From Arcobacteraceae bacterium (GTDB taxonomy: Bacteria; Campylobacterota; Campylobacteria; Campylobacterales; Arcobacteraceae): a stretch of 37,987 nucleotides of DNA. Every line of letters starts with the position of its first letter. Position 1 is the first letter of the stretch. Below, piece by piece: positions 1 to 10,200 of the stretch. A model generated the notes under the pieces. That model was given only the letters and a program-made list of their open reading frames with translations, ran no database searches and was not told where the DNA came from. Made by a program: the position numbers and the translations under genes. The stretch covers positions 1 to 37,987 of the forward strand of contig JALNYH010000019.1 in NCBI GenBank assembly GCA_023229945.1, given 5' to 3'.

Positions 1-885
1 TTCAAAAATATCAACTTTAATACCATCAAGTCCAAGATAATATGCAACAGTAAGTCCTGCAGGTCCTGCACCTATAATTGCCACTTTTTTGCCGTCATTT
101 CGAGGTTTTTTAGGTTTTGTTGGATGAAACCATTCTAGGGCGTGATCTGTTTCGTAGTCAGCTCCTATTCTTTTTAGCTCCATAATAGCTATTGGCTCAT
201 CAAGATTGCCTCTACGACATGCTTTTTCACAAGGATGAGGACAAACTCTTCCACAAGTATGAGCTAATGGCATAGTTTTTCTTGTGCTACTTAATGCTTG
301 ATCAAATAACCCATCTCTAACACCTTCGATATAAGCTGGAATATCAACATGAGCTGGACACATATCCATACACGGTGCTGTAATATTAGCTATATATTTA
401 TCATTATCACTCTCATACCAAGGTGATTTTTGTTTTTTATTAATACACTCTAAAAATTCTTTTTCAAAGTATTGCATCATCCCAAGTAATGGAGTAGGGA
501 CTGTTTTGCCTATTTCACATTTACTAGTTTGTTGCATAGTTGATGATATCTCTTTTAGATGAGTAATATCTGATAAATTTCCTTCACCTCTGCCTATTTT
601 GTCAAACAAATCATATAGTATTCTTCCACCCCATCTTCCAGGAGCACATCTACCACAAGCTTCTGAGTATTCTTGGTATTGCTTGGCATAGTTGATTGCA
701 AGTTTTACTACATCAACACTTTCATCAAATATTGCAAAACCATCCCAACCAACATAAGCTTTTGTTTGAGTTGTATCATCATATGCAAAAGGAAATTTAA
801 AAGATGTTGTGGCTAACTCATCACCGTTTTTGCCACGGTTATCTATAACCTCACCTTGCCAGTATGAAAAATATAAGTTATTCAT
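1..885 (-). CDS. NuoF-remnant / GltD-like FAD oxidoreductase fusion (3' part cut by window)
   Basis: Partial; 295 codons are visible from an ATG at 885 and the frame runs off the left edge. Residues about 70-135 match the C-terminal N3-cluster domain of NuoF: C77, C80 and C123 are present, but the third position of the usual C-x2-C-x2-C is Gly83. The NADH/FMN-binding part of NuoF is absent. Residues about 160-220 carry Cys pairs of the kind that hold two [4Fe-4S] clusters in GltD-type proteins. The last visible residues are a Rossmann GAGPAG motif, the start of an FAD domain. The gene lies 3 bp after the NuoE-like gene in the nuo operon, so it probably forms part of the electron-input end of complex I. 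In Campylobacterota this module is thought to accept electrons from a donor other than NADH; the donor here is inferred, not shown. Confidence 0.8.
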   Translation of the reverse strand, partial: MNNLYFSYWQGEVIDNRGKNGDELATTSFKFPFAYDDTTQTKAYVGWDGFAIFDESVDVVKLAINYAKQYQEYSEACGRCAPGRWGGRILYDLFDKIGRGEGNLSDITHLKEISSTMQQTSKCEIGKTVPTPLLGMMQYFEKEFLECINKKQKSPWYESDNDKYIANITAPCMDMCPAHVDIPAYIEGVRDGLFDQALSSTRKTMPLAHTCGRVCPHPCEKACRRGNLDEPIAIMELKRIGADYETDHALEWFHPTKPKKPRNDGKKVAIIGAGPAGLTVAYYLGLDGIKVDIFE

Positions 886-888
886 CTT

Positions 889-1170
889 TTACTCTTCAAC
901 GCTAGCTTCTTGAACTTCTTCAATTTCTTTTTCTACTATAGGAGTAGCTTTTTTGATAACTACAGTCCAATCAACTTCATTAAATTTTAGTGAATTCATT
1001 AGTGTGTAGTTGTTTTCTTTTACCATATCTGCTACTTTTTGAATTGGTGAAAAATCACCAACTTCAAATAAAAATATAGCATTTTCACCTTCAATTATAT
1101 CGTTTTTAATAAGATCAAACATTCTGTCATAGAAGTTGTCTTTTAACGGTCTTAAATCATATCTTTTCAT
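889..1170 (-). CDS. NuoE-like small complex I protein of Campylobacterota
   Basis: A 93-residue protein with no cysteine at all, so it cannot hold the [2Fe-2S] cluster of true NuoE. It sits exactly where nuoE would be, between nuoD and the NuoF-remnant gene, 15 bp after nuoD. The start has AAGGA a few bases upstream. Its N-terminus (MKRYDLRPLK) resembles the small protein that I recall replacing NuoE in Campylobacter (Cj1575c-like). The C-terminal tail is rich in Glu. The likely role is structural, or docking of the alternative electron-input module; this is inferred from position. Confidence 0.7.
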   Translation of the reverse strand: MKRYDLRPLKDNFYDRMFDLIKNDIIEGENAIFLFEVGDFSPIQKVADMVKENNYTLMNSLKFNEVDWTVVIKKATPIVEKEIEEVQEASVEE

Positions 1171-1185
1171 ATTTATTCCTTAACC

Positions 1186-2412
1186 TTATCTATCTATTTC
1201 ACCAAAAACGATATTTAAACTTCCAATAATAGTAACAACATCGGCTAATTGATGTTTTGGAAGTAAATCTTGTAAAATACCTGTATGCCAAAAACTAGGA
1301 GCTCTTAGTTTAATTCTATATGGATATGGGCTTCCATCACTACAAATATAGTAACCTAACTCCCCTTTTGGAGATTCTGTTGCCACATATACTTCACCAA
1401 CTGGTGGTCTCATACCTTGAGTTACTAACACAAAGTGTTGCATCAAAGAGTAGTTTTGTGTCATTAACTGCTCTTTTGGAGCTGATATATATTGAGGAGC
1501 ATGCGCCATAAGCTGAGTAGTTGTTTCTTTGTACATAGGGATAAGTTGAGCTAAAATTTTAGCTGATTGTCTCATCTCTTCCATATAGCATAGATATCTT
1601 CCATAGCTATCACAAGCATAAGATACTGGTACATCAAACTCAAGCTCAGGATAAAGACCATAAGGCATTTCTTTTCTTAAATCCCATTTAATACCACTTC
1701 CTCTTAGTGTAACACCACTACAGCCCCAACTTTTTGCCATTTCAGCAGAAATAACACCAACATTTTCAAGTCTCATTTTCCAGATTCTATTTTCTGTTAG
1801 TAGTCCTTCATACATAGCAACTTGTGGGATAAGGTTGTCAATATATTTTTGTAAATCTTCAATCCAACCCTTTGGAAGGTCAAGTGGAACACCACCTATT
1901 CTAACTGCCGAGTGTGTAAGTCTTGCTCCACAGTAATCTTCCATCAAGTCCATCGCAAATTCTCTTTCTCTAAAGCAGTATAAAAATACACTCATAGCTC
2001 CAACATCAAGTGCATGAGTTGCAAGCCAGAAAAGGTGAGAAATGATTCTATTAAGCTCAACTAACATAGTTCTTATTACTTCAGCTCGTCTTGGAGCTTC
2101 GATACCAAGAAGTTGCTCAACAGCTAGTGCAAATCCATAGTTGTTTGAAGTAGCTGCGATATAATCCATTCTATCTGTAGTAGGTAAGAATTCGTTATAA
2201 ATCATATTTTCAGCCATTTTTTCCATACCACGGTGTAAGTAACCAATATCTGGAACTGCTTTTATTACTTCTTCACCTTGAAGCTCTAGGATAAGTCTAA
2301 GTTGACCATGAGCTGATGGATGCTGTGGACCAAAGTTTACTATCATCGTATTGTCATCTCTTTCGAAAGAGATATTCTCAAAAAATGGTCTTAGTTTATT
2401 TACATGTTGCAT
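1186..2412 (-). CDS. nuoD: NADH-quinone oxidoreductase subunit D
   Basis: A 408-residue protein of normal NuoD length. It forms the quinone-binding chamber of complex I with NuoB at the cytoplasmic face of the membrane. The N-terminal NFGPQHPSAHGQLR motif is the family signature with the quinone-site His residues. DIGYLHRGMEK and the C-terminal LNIVFGEIDR ending are also typical. It follows nuoC by 9 bp, in the order nuoA-B-C-D, with nuoC and nuoD as separate genes rather than the enteric fusion. Confidence 0.96.
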   Translation of the reverse strand: MQHVNKLRPFFENISFERDDNTMIVNFGPQHPSAHGQLRLILELQGEEVIKAVPDIGYLHRGMEKMAENMIYNEFLPTTDRMDYIAATSNNYGFALAVEQLLGIEAPRRAEVIRTMLVELNRIISHLFWLATHALDVGAMSVFLYCFREREFAMDLMEDYCGARLTHSAVRIGGVPLDLPKGWIEDLQKYIDNLIPQVAMYEGLLTENRIWKMRLENVGVISAEMAKSWGCSGVTLRGSGIKWDLRKEMPYGLYPELEFDVPVSYACDSYGRYLCYMEEMRQSAKILAQLIPMYKETTTQLMAHAPQYISAPKEQLMTQNYSLMQHFVLVTQGMRPPVGEVYVATESPKGELGYYICSDGSPYPYRIKLRAPSFWHTGILQDLLPKHQLADVVTIIGSLNIVFGEIDR

Positions 2413-2421
2413 CTATGATCC

Positions 2422-3246
2422 TTACTTTCTTTTCTCAAGCACTTTGCTTTCATTCTCATCAAATTTAGTAACAAGCCTTGCACCAAATAATCTTACGCCA
2501 CCTTCTTCTTGATATGCAAGTGGAGTACTTTCTGGTTCACCATTTGCTACAATATCTGTACCATATGGAACTTCATGCCCAAGTCTTGCAAATCTTGTAG
2601 TATCATATCTATCAACTGCTGCTGAGTCTCTGATTTCTGGTCCTATTACAGATCTTGCACTTTTGCCAAAGATTTTATCTACTTCATACCATTGTGCTGC
2701 TTCATCACCTTGTAGAGGATAAGTTTTTCTTAAAGGATAATCATACCAATCATCTGGCATCAAAATTCTTTTTGGATATGGGTGATTGTTTGGCTTTATT
2801 CCAAACATATCAAACATCTCTCTTTCACTCCAATCAGCACATCTAAAGATAGATTCAACTGATTCTATAGCTTCACCTTCTTTTACAAAACATTTGATTC
2901 TCATTCTTTTGTGTTTTGAAGTTGAAAGCATTTCATAAAATACTTCAAACCCACCACATGTTGCCATATAATCAAGGGCACTTAACTCCATCAAAAAGTC
3001 ATAGCCAAGTGTTTCTTTTGCAAATTTGATAACTTGTTTATTAGCTTTTGCATCTATGAAAACTACCAAATGACCTTTTTGGATATAAGCATCTTTGATT
3101 TCAAAGTTTGATTTTAAAACAGCTAAATCTTTACTAAATATTTCATCATCTGCAACATCACTTTTTGGAACTTGAGGAGATACAAAAAATCTATCGTTAT
3201 AATATGATTTTGCTTGAACATCGTTTTTTGGTGTATATTTTCTCAT
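2422..3246 (-). CDS. nuoC: NADH-quinone oxidoreductase subunit C
   Basis: A 274-residue protein, the 30-kDa-type hydrophilic subunit that joins NuoD and NuoB in the peripheral arm of complex I. The signature region WSEREMFDMFGI followed by NHPYPKRILMPDDW and HPLRK-like YPLRKTYPLQG is clear at about residues 135-180. There are extra N-terminal (about 40 residues) and C-terminal (about 50 residues) segments compared with the shortest NuoC proteins. The start codon is adjacent to the nuoB stop, so the two are probably translationally coupled. Confidence 0.95.
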   Translation of the reverse strand: MRKYTPKNDVQAKSYYNDRFFVSPQVPKSDVADDEIFSKDLAVLKSNFEIKDAYIQKGHLVVFIDAKANKQVIKFAKETLGYDFLMELSALDYMATCGGFEVFYEMLSTSKHKRMRIKCFVKEGEAIESVESIFRCADWSEREMFDMFGIKPNNHPYPKRILMPDDWYDYPLRKTYPLQGDEAAQWYEVDKIFGKSARSVIGPEIRDSAAVDRYDTTRFARLGHEVPYGTDIVANGEPESTPLAYQEEGGVRLFGARLVTKFDENESKVLEKRK

Positions 3247-3755
3247 TATACCAACCTTTTTGGTTTTTGTGCTTTGAATATAGAACCGCGTCTAATCTTC
3301 TTTTGCAATAACATTACAGCATATTGTAAAGTCTCAGGTCTTGGAGCACATCCTGGAAGATAAATATCCACAGGAATCACTCTATCTGCTCCTTGAACAG
3401 TAGCGTAAGTATTAAACATACCACCAGTATTAGCACAGCTTCCCATACTAATAACCCATTTAGGTTCAGGCATTTGGTCATATAGTCTTCTTAAAAATTC
3501 TGCATGTTTTTTTGTCAAAGTTCCAGCAATTACCAAAACATCCGCTTGTCTAGGACTTGCTCTAAAAATAGTACCAAATTTATCGAAGTCATATCTACTC
3601 GCACCACTTGCCATCATTTCGATAGCACAACATGCAAGACCATAAGTAAGAGGCCAAAGAGAGTTACTTCTACCAAAATTTACTAATTTGTCAACTGTAG
3701 TAAGAGCAATAGGTGCTCCACCGTTTGATAAATAATCTACCTTATGCTGTGCCAT
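3246..3755 (-). CDS. nuoB: NADH-quinone oxidoreductase subunit B
   Basis: This subunit binds the last cluster (N2) before quinone. The motif LACCAIEMMASGASRYDFDKFG carries the two adjacent Cys residues; SMGSCANTGGMF and YLPGCAPRPE carry the other two ligands. I place the start at the ATG at 3755 (169 residues), not at the in-frame ATG 21 bases upstream (3776). The sequence before 3755 contains AGGAG at 7-base spacing, and the resulting N-terminus MAQHKVDYL and length fit the family. With this start it overlaps nuoA by 19 bases. Confidence 0.95.
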   Translation of the reverse strand: MAQHKVDYLSNGGAPIALTTVDKLVNFGRSNSLWPLTYGLACCAIEMMASGASRYDFDKFGTIFRASPRQADVLVIAGTLTKKHAEFLRRLYDQMPEPKWVISMGSCANTGGMFNTYATVQGADRVIPVDIYLPGCAPRPETLQYAVMLLQKKIRRGSIFKAQKPKRLV

Positions 3756-4126
3756 TCTAGCGCTCCTTTTCTCCACTCATAAACAAATCCTATTGTTAGT
3801 AACAATAAAAAGAACATCATTGCAACAAATCCAAACCATCCAAGAACCTGAAAATTAACAGCCCATGGAAACATAAAAATGATTTCAACATCAAATAAAA
3901 TAAACAATAACGCCAACATATAAAATTGTGTCGAAATTTTGTTTGGTTGCTTTGTAACCTCTGGTCCACACTCATAAATTGCACATTTAAGCTTCTCTTC
4001 ACTCAAACTTGATAGTTTTCTACTTACAAATCTAGCAAGTGCAGTAGTGGCTATAAATGCCCCAAATGTGAGTACAAACATCATAAAAGCCCCGAAATAC
4101 GGGTGTGCGAAATCCATATGACTCAT
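3737..4126 (-). CDS. nuoA: NADH-quinone oxidoreductase subunit A
   Basis: A 129-residue membrane subunit of complex I with three predicted transmembrane helices (about residues 8-30, 66-88 and 95-118). The conserved cytoplasmic loop has KCAIYECGPE, followed by FYMLALLFILFDVEIIFMFPWA, the NuoA signature with the acidic DVE. AAAGGGG lies about 6 bases before the start. This is the first gene of the nuo operon, downstream of the promoter at 4153-4181. Confidence 0.95.
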   Translation of the reverse strand: MSHMDFAHPYFGAFMMFVLTFGAFIATTALARFVSRKLSSLSEEKLKCAIYECGPEVTKQPNKISTQFYMLALLFILFDVEIIFMFPWAVNFQVLGWFGFVAMMFFLLLLTIGFVYEWRKGALEWHSIR

Positions 4127-4152
4127 CCAAATCCCCTTTAAAGTTTAGTTTA

Positions 4153-4181
4153 AACATACTATATTAGTTTTGAGCCGTCAA
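4153..4181 (-). promoter_or_regulatory. Probable sigma-70 promoter of the nuo operon
   Basis: On the minus strand TTGACG (4181-4176) is separated by 17 bases from TATGTT (4158-4153), about 27 bases before the nuoA start. A second -10-like TATGAT lies at 4198-4193. The rest of the 265-base gap 4127-4391 holds the antiporter terminator-like hairpin and no gene. Confidence 0.55.
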
Positions 4182-4365
4182 AACTTTGCTAAATCATAAC
4201 AAAAAATGATTAAAGTAAAACTTAGACGATTGAACAAATATTTTATATGGTGTAAATTGATACGAAATGAAACAAGATTTTTACTTAATAAGTTGATATG
4301 TTGGGTAGATTAGTAATTTGGGCAATCTATACTTTAAGTATATTTATACTAGATAGTAATATAAT

Positions 4366-4393
4366 AAATAGTTATAACTGATTATAACTATTT
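4366..4393 (-). terminator. Inverted repeat at the end of the CPA2 antiporter gene
   Basis: A perfect 12-bp inverted repeat (4366-4377 and 4382-4393) with a 4-base loop. It overlaps the stop codon of the antiporter gene. The stem is almost entirely A/T and no clean T-run follows, so it is either a weak terminator or an mRNA 3'-end stabiliser. Confidence 0.45.
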
Positions 4394-6005
4394 ATGTAAT
4401 AGGAGATACAATTTGGTCTATCATTGTTTGTGCTGTTGCTTCAGTTTCTACAATTACAGAATATAAATTTAAATCACGAAGCATCTCTTTTTCTTCAAAT
4501 GTATTTACTTTTACTACAGTTTTTGCTATAGAATTGAGTGAGCTAACAGCTTCACATATCAAAAATAGTTTTTGAGAATTTCCAACAGATATAAAGACAG
4601 AACTTGCTTTTTCGATATTTACAGATTCAAGAATATTTTTTTGTGTCGCATTTCCAAATACTATAGGTTCATGTTCTTTTTTTGCTTTTTTTACATTATG
4701 ATTATCGCCTTCAACTATAATATAAGGCATATCATGAGTTTTAAGATGATTTACGATATTTTTACCAAGTCTTCCATATCCAATAACTATAGTGTGACCT
4801 TCTAAATTATTTATTTCATCAGATAATTCTACTTCAATATTATCTTTTGCTAGGGAGTCAAAGATTTTATCAGATATTGCATCTAGATTTTTTACAACAA
4901 ATGGTGTGATAATCATAGAAAATACAATTGTAATTACTAAAATTTGTGAAATGGTTGGGTCTATTAGGTTATTTGCACGAGCTAATTCAAAGATTACTAG
5001 TGCAAACTCACCAAGTCCAAATAAAGAAAGAGCAGTTTTTAATACAACTCTTGGTTTGTATGTGAAACTAAATATTAGATACATTAGTATGAGTTTTATA
5101 ATCATAATTGCAATAAGTAATAAAATAATAGTTCCAATATGTGTATAAATTACATCAAATTTAAGTTGCATACCAACAGTAATAAAAAATACCCCCAATA
5201 GTAAATCTCTAAAAGGGATAAGGTCGGCTTCAACTTGATGTTTGTAATGGGTTTCTGCTATCATCATACCTGCCATAAATGCACCAAGAGAATAAGAAAA
5301 CCCAAGAGCATGGGCAGCATAAGAAGCTCCCATAACCATCAGTAAAACAGAACCTATAAATATTTCATTTGATTTTGTATCTACAACCCAAGCAAAAAAT
5401 GGCTCTAATAATCTCTTGCCTACAACCCACATAGACCCTAGTAAAATAGCAGCACTTATTACCGTGCCACCAAGAAGTTGTAAAACATCATCACTATCAA
5501 GGGCGAATATGGAAATCATAAGTAAAATTGGAATTACTGCAATATCTTGAAATAATAATACACCAAAAACATTTCTTCCGTGAGTTCTTGTAATTTCACC
5601 AGTTTCATTGAAAAGTTTTAGTACAATAGCAGTTGAAGAAAGAGCTAAGGCAAGAGCTATAATAATCGATGATTTTGTTTCAATTCCAAAAGCAAAAGAA
5701 GCAATTATAGTAAATACAAAAGCAGTAATTACTACTTGTAAAAGACCATAGAAGAACACCTCTTTTTTCATCTGTCGAAGGTGATTTAGTGAAAATTCCA
5801 ATCCTATGGTAAACATCAAAAATACTATACCAAACTCAGCAATTTCACGAAGATCGTGGTTGTGTAATGCCTCATGAAGCCCAAAAGCATAAGCTATTGT
5901 AGTCCCTGTAGCTATGTAGCCAATAATTGTAGGGATACCTAATTTTTTGAAAACAATATTGAGTATTGTCGCTAAAAAAAGTGTAAATACGATAATCTCA
6001 AGCAT
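4392..6005 (-). CDS. CPA2 family K+/H+ or Na+/H+ antiporter with RCK domain (KefB/KefC-like)
   Basis: A 537-residue protein. Residues 1 to about 380 are very hydrophobic with around 12 membrane helices and resemble the Na+/H+ exchanger domain of the CPA2 family (GIVFLMFTIGLEFSL, ALSSTAIVLKLF, SLFGLGEFALV). Residues about 410-530 form a TrkA-N/RCK nucleotide-binding domain starting HTIVIGYGRLGKNIVNHL, with the Rossmann GxGxxG pattern. AGGAG precedes the ATG at 6005. It stands alone, divergent from the HD-GYP regulator and ending before the nuo promoter. Ion specificity and glutathione gating cannot be decided from sequence. Confidence 0.85.
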   Translation of the reverse strand: MLEIIVFTLFLATILNIVFKKLGIPTIIGYIATGTTIAYAFGLHEALHNHDLREIAEFGIVFLMFTIGLEFSLNHLRQMKKEVFFYGLLQVVITAFVFTIIASFAFGIETKSSIIIALALALSSTAIVLKLFNETGEITRTHGRNVFGVLLFQDIAVIPILLMISIFALDSDDVLQLLGGTVISAAILLGSMWVVGKRLLEPFFAWVVDTKSNEIFIGSVLLMVMGASYAAHALGFSYSLGAFMAGMMIAETHYKHQVEADLIPFRDLLLGVFFITVGMQLKFDVIYTHIGTIILLLIAIMIIKLILMYLIFSFTYKPRVVLKTALSLFGLGEFALVIFELARANNLIDPTISQILVITIVFSMIITPFVVKNLDAISDKIFDSLAKDNIEVELSDEINNLEGHTIVIGYGRLGKNIVNHLKTHDMPYIIVEGDNHNVKKAKKEHEPIVFGNATQKNILESVNIEKASSVFISVGNSQKLFLICEAVSSLNSIAKTVVKVNTFEEKEMLRDLNLYSVIVETEATAQTMIDQIVSPIT

Positions 6006-6179
6006 ACAAAACTCCTATTGTCTCATTAGTTTATACAATATAATTGAAGAAAGTATATCAAAGTATCCTTTATAAAAAGATAATATCTGTGGAAATAATG
6101 TTTTGAAGGTTCTATAATTGCTTATTGCTTATTGATTTCGTTAAATCTATTTATTACTAATTAGTTTCTTTTAAAATTA

Positions 6180-6207
6180 TTGATTTTAATAAAAAAAGTG
6201 CTATAAT
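6180..6207 (+). promoter_or_regulatory. Probable promoter of the HD-GYP / hybrid kinase operon
   Basis: TTGATT (6180-6185), 16 bases, then TATAAT (6202-6207) preceded by TGC as in extended -10 promoters. It lies 32 bases before the proposed ATG at 6240. The 234-base gap 6006-6239 otherwise holds only the divergent control region of the antiporter. Confidence 0.6.
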
Positions 6208-6239
6208 TATTTAGCGAGTAAATCCTTAAGGTGGCAGTT

Positions 6240-7289
6240 ATGAATCTAGCATATAATGTTTTAATTGTAGATGATGTAAGCGATAATATAAAAGTGGCTA
6301 TGAATATTTTAAAAGAAAATAATTACAATTTCTCATTTGCATTAGATGGTAAGCAAGCTTTGGATATAGTAAAAATAAAACATTTTGATATAATTTTACT
6401 TGATATTATGATGCCTCAAATGAATGGTTTTGAAGTATGTGAAATTCTAAAGAATAATCCAATAACATGTGAAATACCAATTATATTTATAACAGCAAAA
6501 GCTGATATAGACTCTATCTCAAAAGGGTTTAAGCTAGGTGCCGTTGATTATATTACAAAACCATTTTATGCAGAGGAACTTCTGGCTAGGGTATCAACAC
6601 ATTTGGAATTTTATAGATCAAAACAACTTTTAAAACAAAATAATATTGATTTAAATGTCAAGATAAAACACTCTCAAGAGAGATTTTTATCAGAACTAGA
6701 GCAAACTCAAAAAGAAATTATTTATCTTTTGACAGAACTTATGGAATCAACATCTGATGAAACTGGAAAACATATAAAAAGAGTTGCAGATATTTCAAAA
6801 CTACTTGCAATTTTACACGAAGGTCTTGGTGATGACGAGATACAGGATGTATTTTATGCTGCTCCTTTGCATGATATAGGAAAAATTACAATTTCACAAA
6901 CTTTATTACATAAACCAGAGAGATTTACTGAAGATGAGTTTTGTGCAATGAAAGCACATACAACAAATGCCCATAAATTCTTAAAACATTCCAATAGGCG
7001 ACTTATTAAAGCAGGTGATATCATAGCATATCAACATCATGAAAAATGGAACGGGACAGGATATCCTCAAGGTTTACAAGGTGAAGAAATTCATATTTAT
7101 GGAAGAATTGTTGCCTTGGCGGATGTTTTGGATGCATTAACCCATAAAAGAGTTTATAAAGACTCATGGAGTTTTGATGATGCTTCTGAGTATATTATAC
7201 AAAGGGGCGGTAAACAATTTGATCCATATTTGGTCAAATTATTTGAAGATAATTTAGATAGTTTTAGAAAAATTATAGAAGAAGAATAA
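6240..7289 (+). CDS. Response regulator with HD-GYP cyclic-di-GMP phosphodiesterase output
   Basis: I choose ATG 6240 (349 residues) over the in-frame GTG at 6231, because AAGGTGG around that GTG is well placed as the ribosome site. Residues 1-125 are a complete receiver: the acidic pair, phospho-Asp D55 in LLDIMMP, Thr in FITAK, and Lys in DYITKPF. Residues about 165-345 are an HD-GYP domain with H211-D212 in HDIGK, the YQHHEKW motif and G274-Y275-P276. Proteins of this type hydrolyse cyclic di-GMP when phosphorylated. The stop overlaps the start of the hybrid kinase gene (TAATG), which makes that kinase the obvious partner. The protein is probably cytoplasmic. Confidence 0.92.
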   Translation: MNLAYNVLIVDDVSDNIKVAMNILKENNYNFSFALDGKQALDIVKIKHFDIILLDIMMPQMNGFEVCEILKNNPITCEIPIIFITAKADIDSISKGFKLGAVDYITKPFYAEELLARVSTHLEFYRSKQLLKQNNIDLNVKIKHSQERFLSELEQTQKEIIYLLTELMESTSDETGKHIKRVADISKLLAILHEGLGDDEIQDVFYAAPLHDIGKITISQTLLHKPERFTEDEFCAMKAHTTNAHKFLKHSNRRLIKAGDIIAYQHHEKWNGTGYPQGLQGEEIHIYGRIVALADVLDALTHKRVYKDSWSFDDASEYIIQRGGKQFDPYLVKLFEDNLDSFRKIIEEE

Positions 7290-10200
7290 TGCAACTTTTT
7301 AAAGTTTTTATTATAGCTTTATTGATGTGTTCATATTTATATTCATCTGTTGAGTTTACTCAAGAAGAAAAAGAATGGATTAAAAATAATCCAGTAGTAA
7401 AACTAGGAGCTGATTATGGTTGGCCACCTTTTGATTTCATTGATGAACAAGGAAATCATTCTGGTTTGGCTAGTGAATATATAAAATTGATTTCTAAAAA
7501 AAGTGGTTTACATTTTGATGTGGAAGCTAGTGTATGGACTGATGTTTTAGATAATATGAAACAAAAAAAATATGATGGACTTACTTGTGCTGTAAAAACT
7601 GAAGAAAGGATAAAATATTTAGATTTTACTACTGCATATTTAAGTGTTCCTATGGTTATAATAACTCAAGTTAATAACTATGCAATTAAATCAGTTGATG
7701 ATTTGAATGGGAAAATAGTTTCTATAAATAAAGGTTCTTATATTCATGAATGGCTTAGTGAAAAATATCCAGAAATTATTTTGGATTTGACATCCTCCAA
7801 TGAAGAGTCTTTGGAAAAATTATCATTTGGTAGTGTAGATGCTTATGTAGGTAATTTAGCAGTTGGTACATATGTAATGAATAAATATCTTTTGAATAAT
7901 CTAAAAATTGTTAAAAAGTTAGAGAATTTTACTACAGATGTAAGTGTAGCTATAGATAAAGATAAGCCTATTTTATTTCAAATAATACAAAAAAGTCTTC
8001 ATGATATCACACCTCAAGAAGAACAAGAAATCAAAAGGAAATGGAAGGATAATTTATCAGCATCTAATGAACTTCTAGTATTTAGTAAAAAACAACAAGA
8101 TTGGATTAAAAATCATCAAGAGATAAGATATGTGATTGATAATGATTGGGAGCCATTAGAGTTTTTATCTAAAGATGGAAGAGAATATTTGGGTATTACG
8201 AGTGATTATATAGGATTGATAGCTAAAAAAACGGGTATAAATTTTGTTCGAGTTCCTACTACCTCTTGGACTCAAAGTATAGAAAAAGTAAATCTTAAAG
8301 AAGCTGATATGTTTACTTGTCTATCAAAAACTCAATCAAGAGAAAAAACACTTGATTTTTCAATACCTTATATCAGTATGCCAAGAGTTTTTGTAGCTAA
8401 GAATAATACAAAGTTCATATCAAGTATAAGAGAATTATATGGTAAAACTATAGTTATGGTAGAGGGGTATGCTTTGAATGAAATTATACAAAATGAACAT
8501 CCCGCTATTAATATTGTATTGGTAAAAAATAATATTGAAGCATTAGAAGCTGTTATGCAAAATAGAGCTTATGTATATATTGAATTGTTATCGGTTGTAA
8601 GTAATTTAATTCAAAAAGAGGGATTTACAAATCTAAAAATTGCTGGAATTAGTGAATATGATGCAGAATATAGTGTAGCTTTACGAAATGATTTGGATAA
8701 GGAAGGAATTGAAATTATCAATCTTGCAATTAGTGCAATAACAGAAAATGAAAAGAATGAAATATATAATAAGTGGGCACAAGTTAAGTATGAAGAAGTA
8801 GTTGATTTTAAGTTCTTATGGCAGATTGCTGGGGTGCTTATTTTTATTATTGTGATTTCATTTTTTTGGAATAGAAAGTTAGCAACGGAGATAGAAAAAA
8901 GAAAACGAATAGAATTAAAATTGAAAGATATGAATAAAAAGCTTATTGAAGCAACATCTGAAGCTAAAAGTGCAAATAAAGCTAAATCGGACTTTTTATC
9001 AAATATGAGTCATGAGATAAGAACTCCTATGAACTCAATTTTAGGTTTTACAGAACTATTAAATGAACAAATTGAAGATAAAAAATTAAAATCATTTCTT
9101 CAAACTATCAAAACATCTGGACAAGCTTTGCTTACATTAATAAATGATATATTAGATTTATCAAAGATAGAATCTGGAAAAATTGAACTGCTTAAAACAA
9201 AAACTAATATGGAAAAGATTTTACAAGAGAGCCTTTCTATTTTTGTAATACAAGCTGAGAAAAAAGGTCTAAATCTTAATTTAGAGATTGATAAGAATCT
9301 TCCTAAATCTGTACTGATTGACCAAGTTAGATTAAAGCAAATCATGATTAATTTAATTGGAAATGCAATCAAGTTTACAGATGAGGGTTATATAAAGGTA
9401 TCTTTAAAAGTTAATGAAGTATATGAACACTTAAGCAAAGTTGATATAGAAATATCTGTAATTGATACTGGAATAGGAATACCTTTAAAAGCACAAGAAA
9501 CAATTTTTAATATTTTTGAACAGCAAGAAAATCAAGATATTAAGAAATATGGTGGTACAGGGTTGGGTCTTGCTATTAGTAAAAAACTAGCAATTTTGAT
9601 GGATGGAACATTGGAAGTAACAAGTGAAGTTGGAGAAGGTTCTACATTTTATTTAGTATTAAATAATCTAGATATAGCTTCATTGGATAATGAAGAGGTA
9701 GAGGATGATTTATTAACTGAAGATTTTTCAAAAATATTCTTCAACAATGGAGTCATTTTGGTTGTTGACGATATTGAAGAAAACAGATTATTAGTAAAAG
9801 AAAGCTTCAATCAAAGTGATGTTTTGGTATTAGAAGCAATAAATGGTAAAGATGCTATAGATATCGTTAAATCAGAAAAAATAGATTTAATATTAATGGA
9901 TATAAGAATGCCAATACTAGATGGATATAGTGCTACAAGAATAATTAAACAAGATTATGATATCCCAATTATTGCATTGACTGCCTCAATTATGCGTGAA
10001 GATATATCAAAAATCAAAACAGGAAGATTTGATGGGTATCTTAGAAAACCAGTTTCTAAAAATGAACTCTTTTGTGAAGTAGCAAAATATTTACCACATA
10101 CAAAAATGTTCTTTAATCAAGAAAAAAATGAATTACTTGATGATATTGATACTATTGATAAATTAGATGAATTTTTGGATGAAATAACTCATGATGTACA

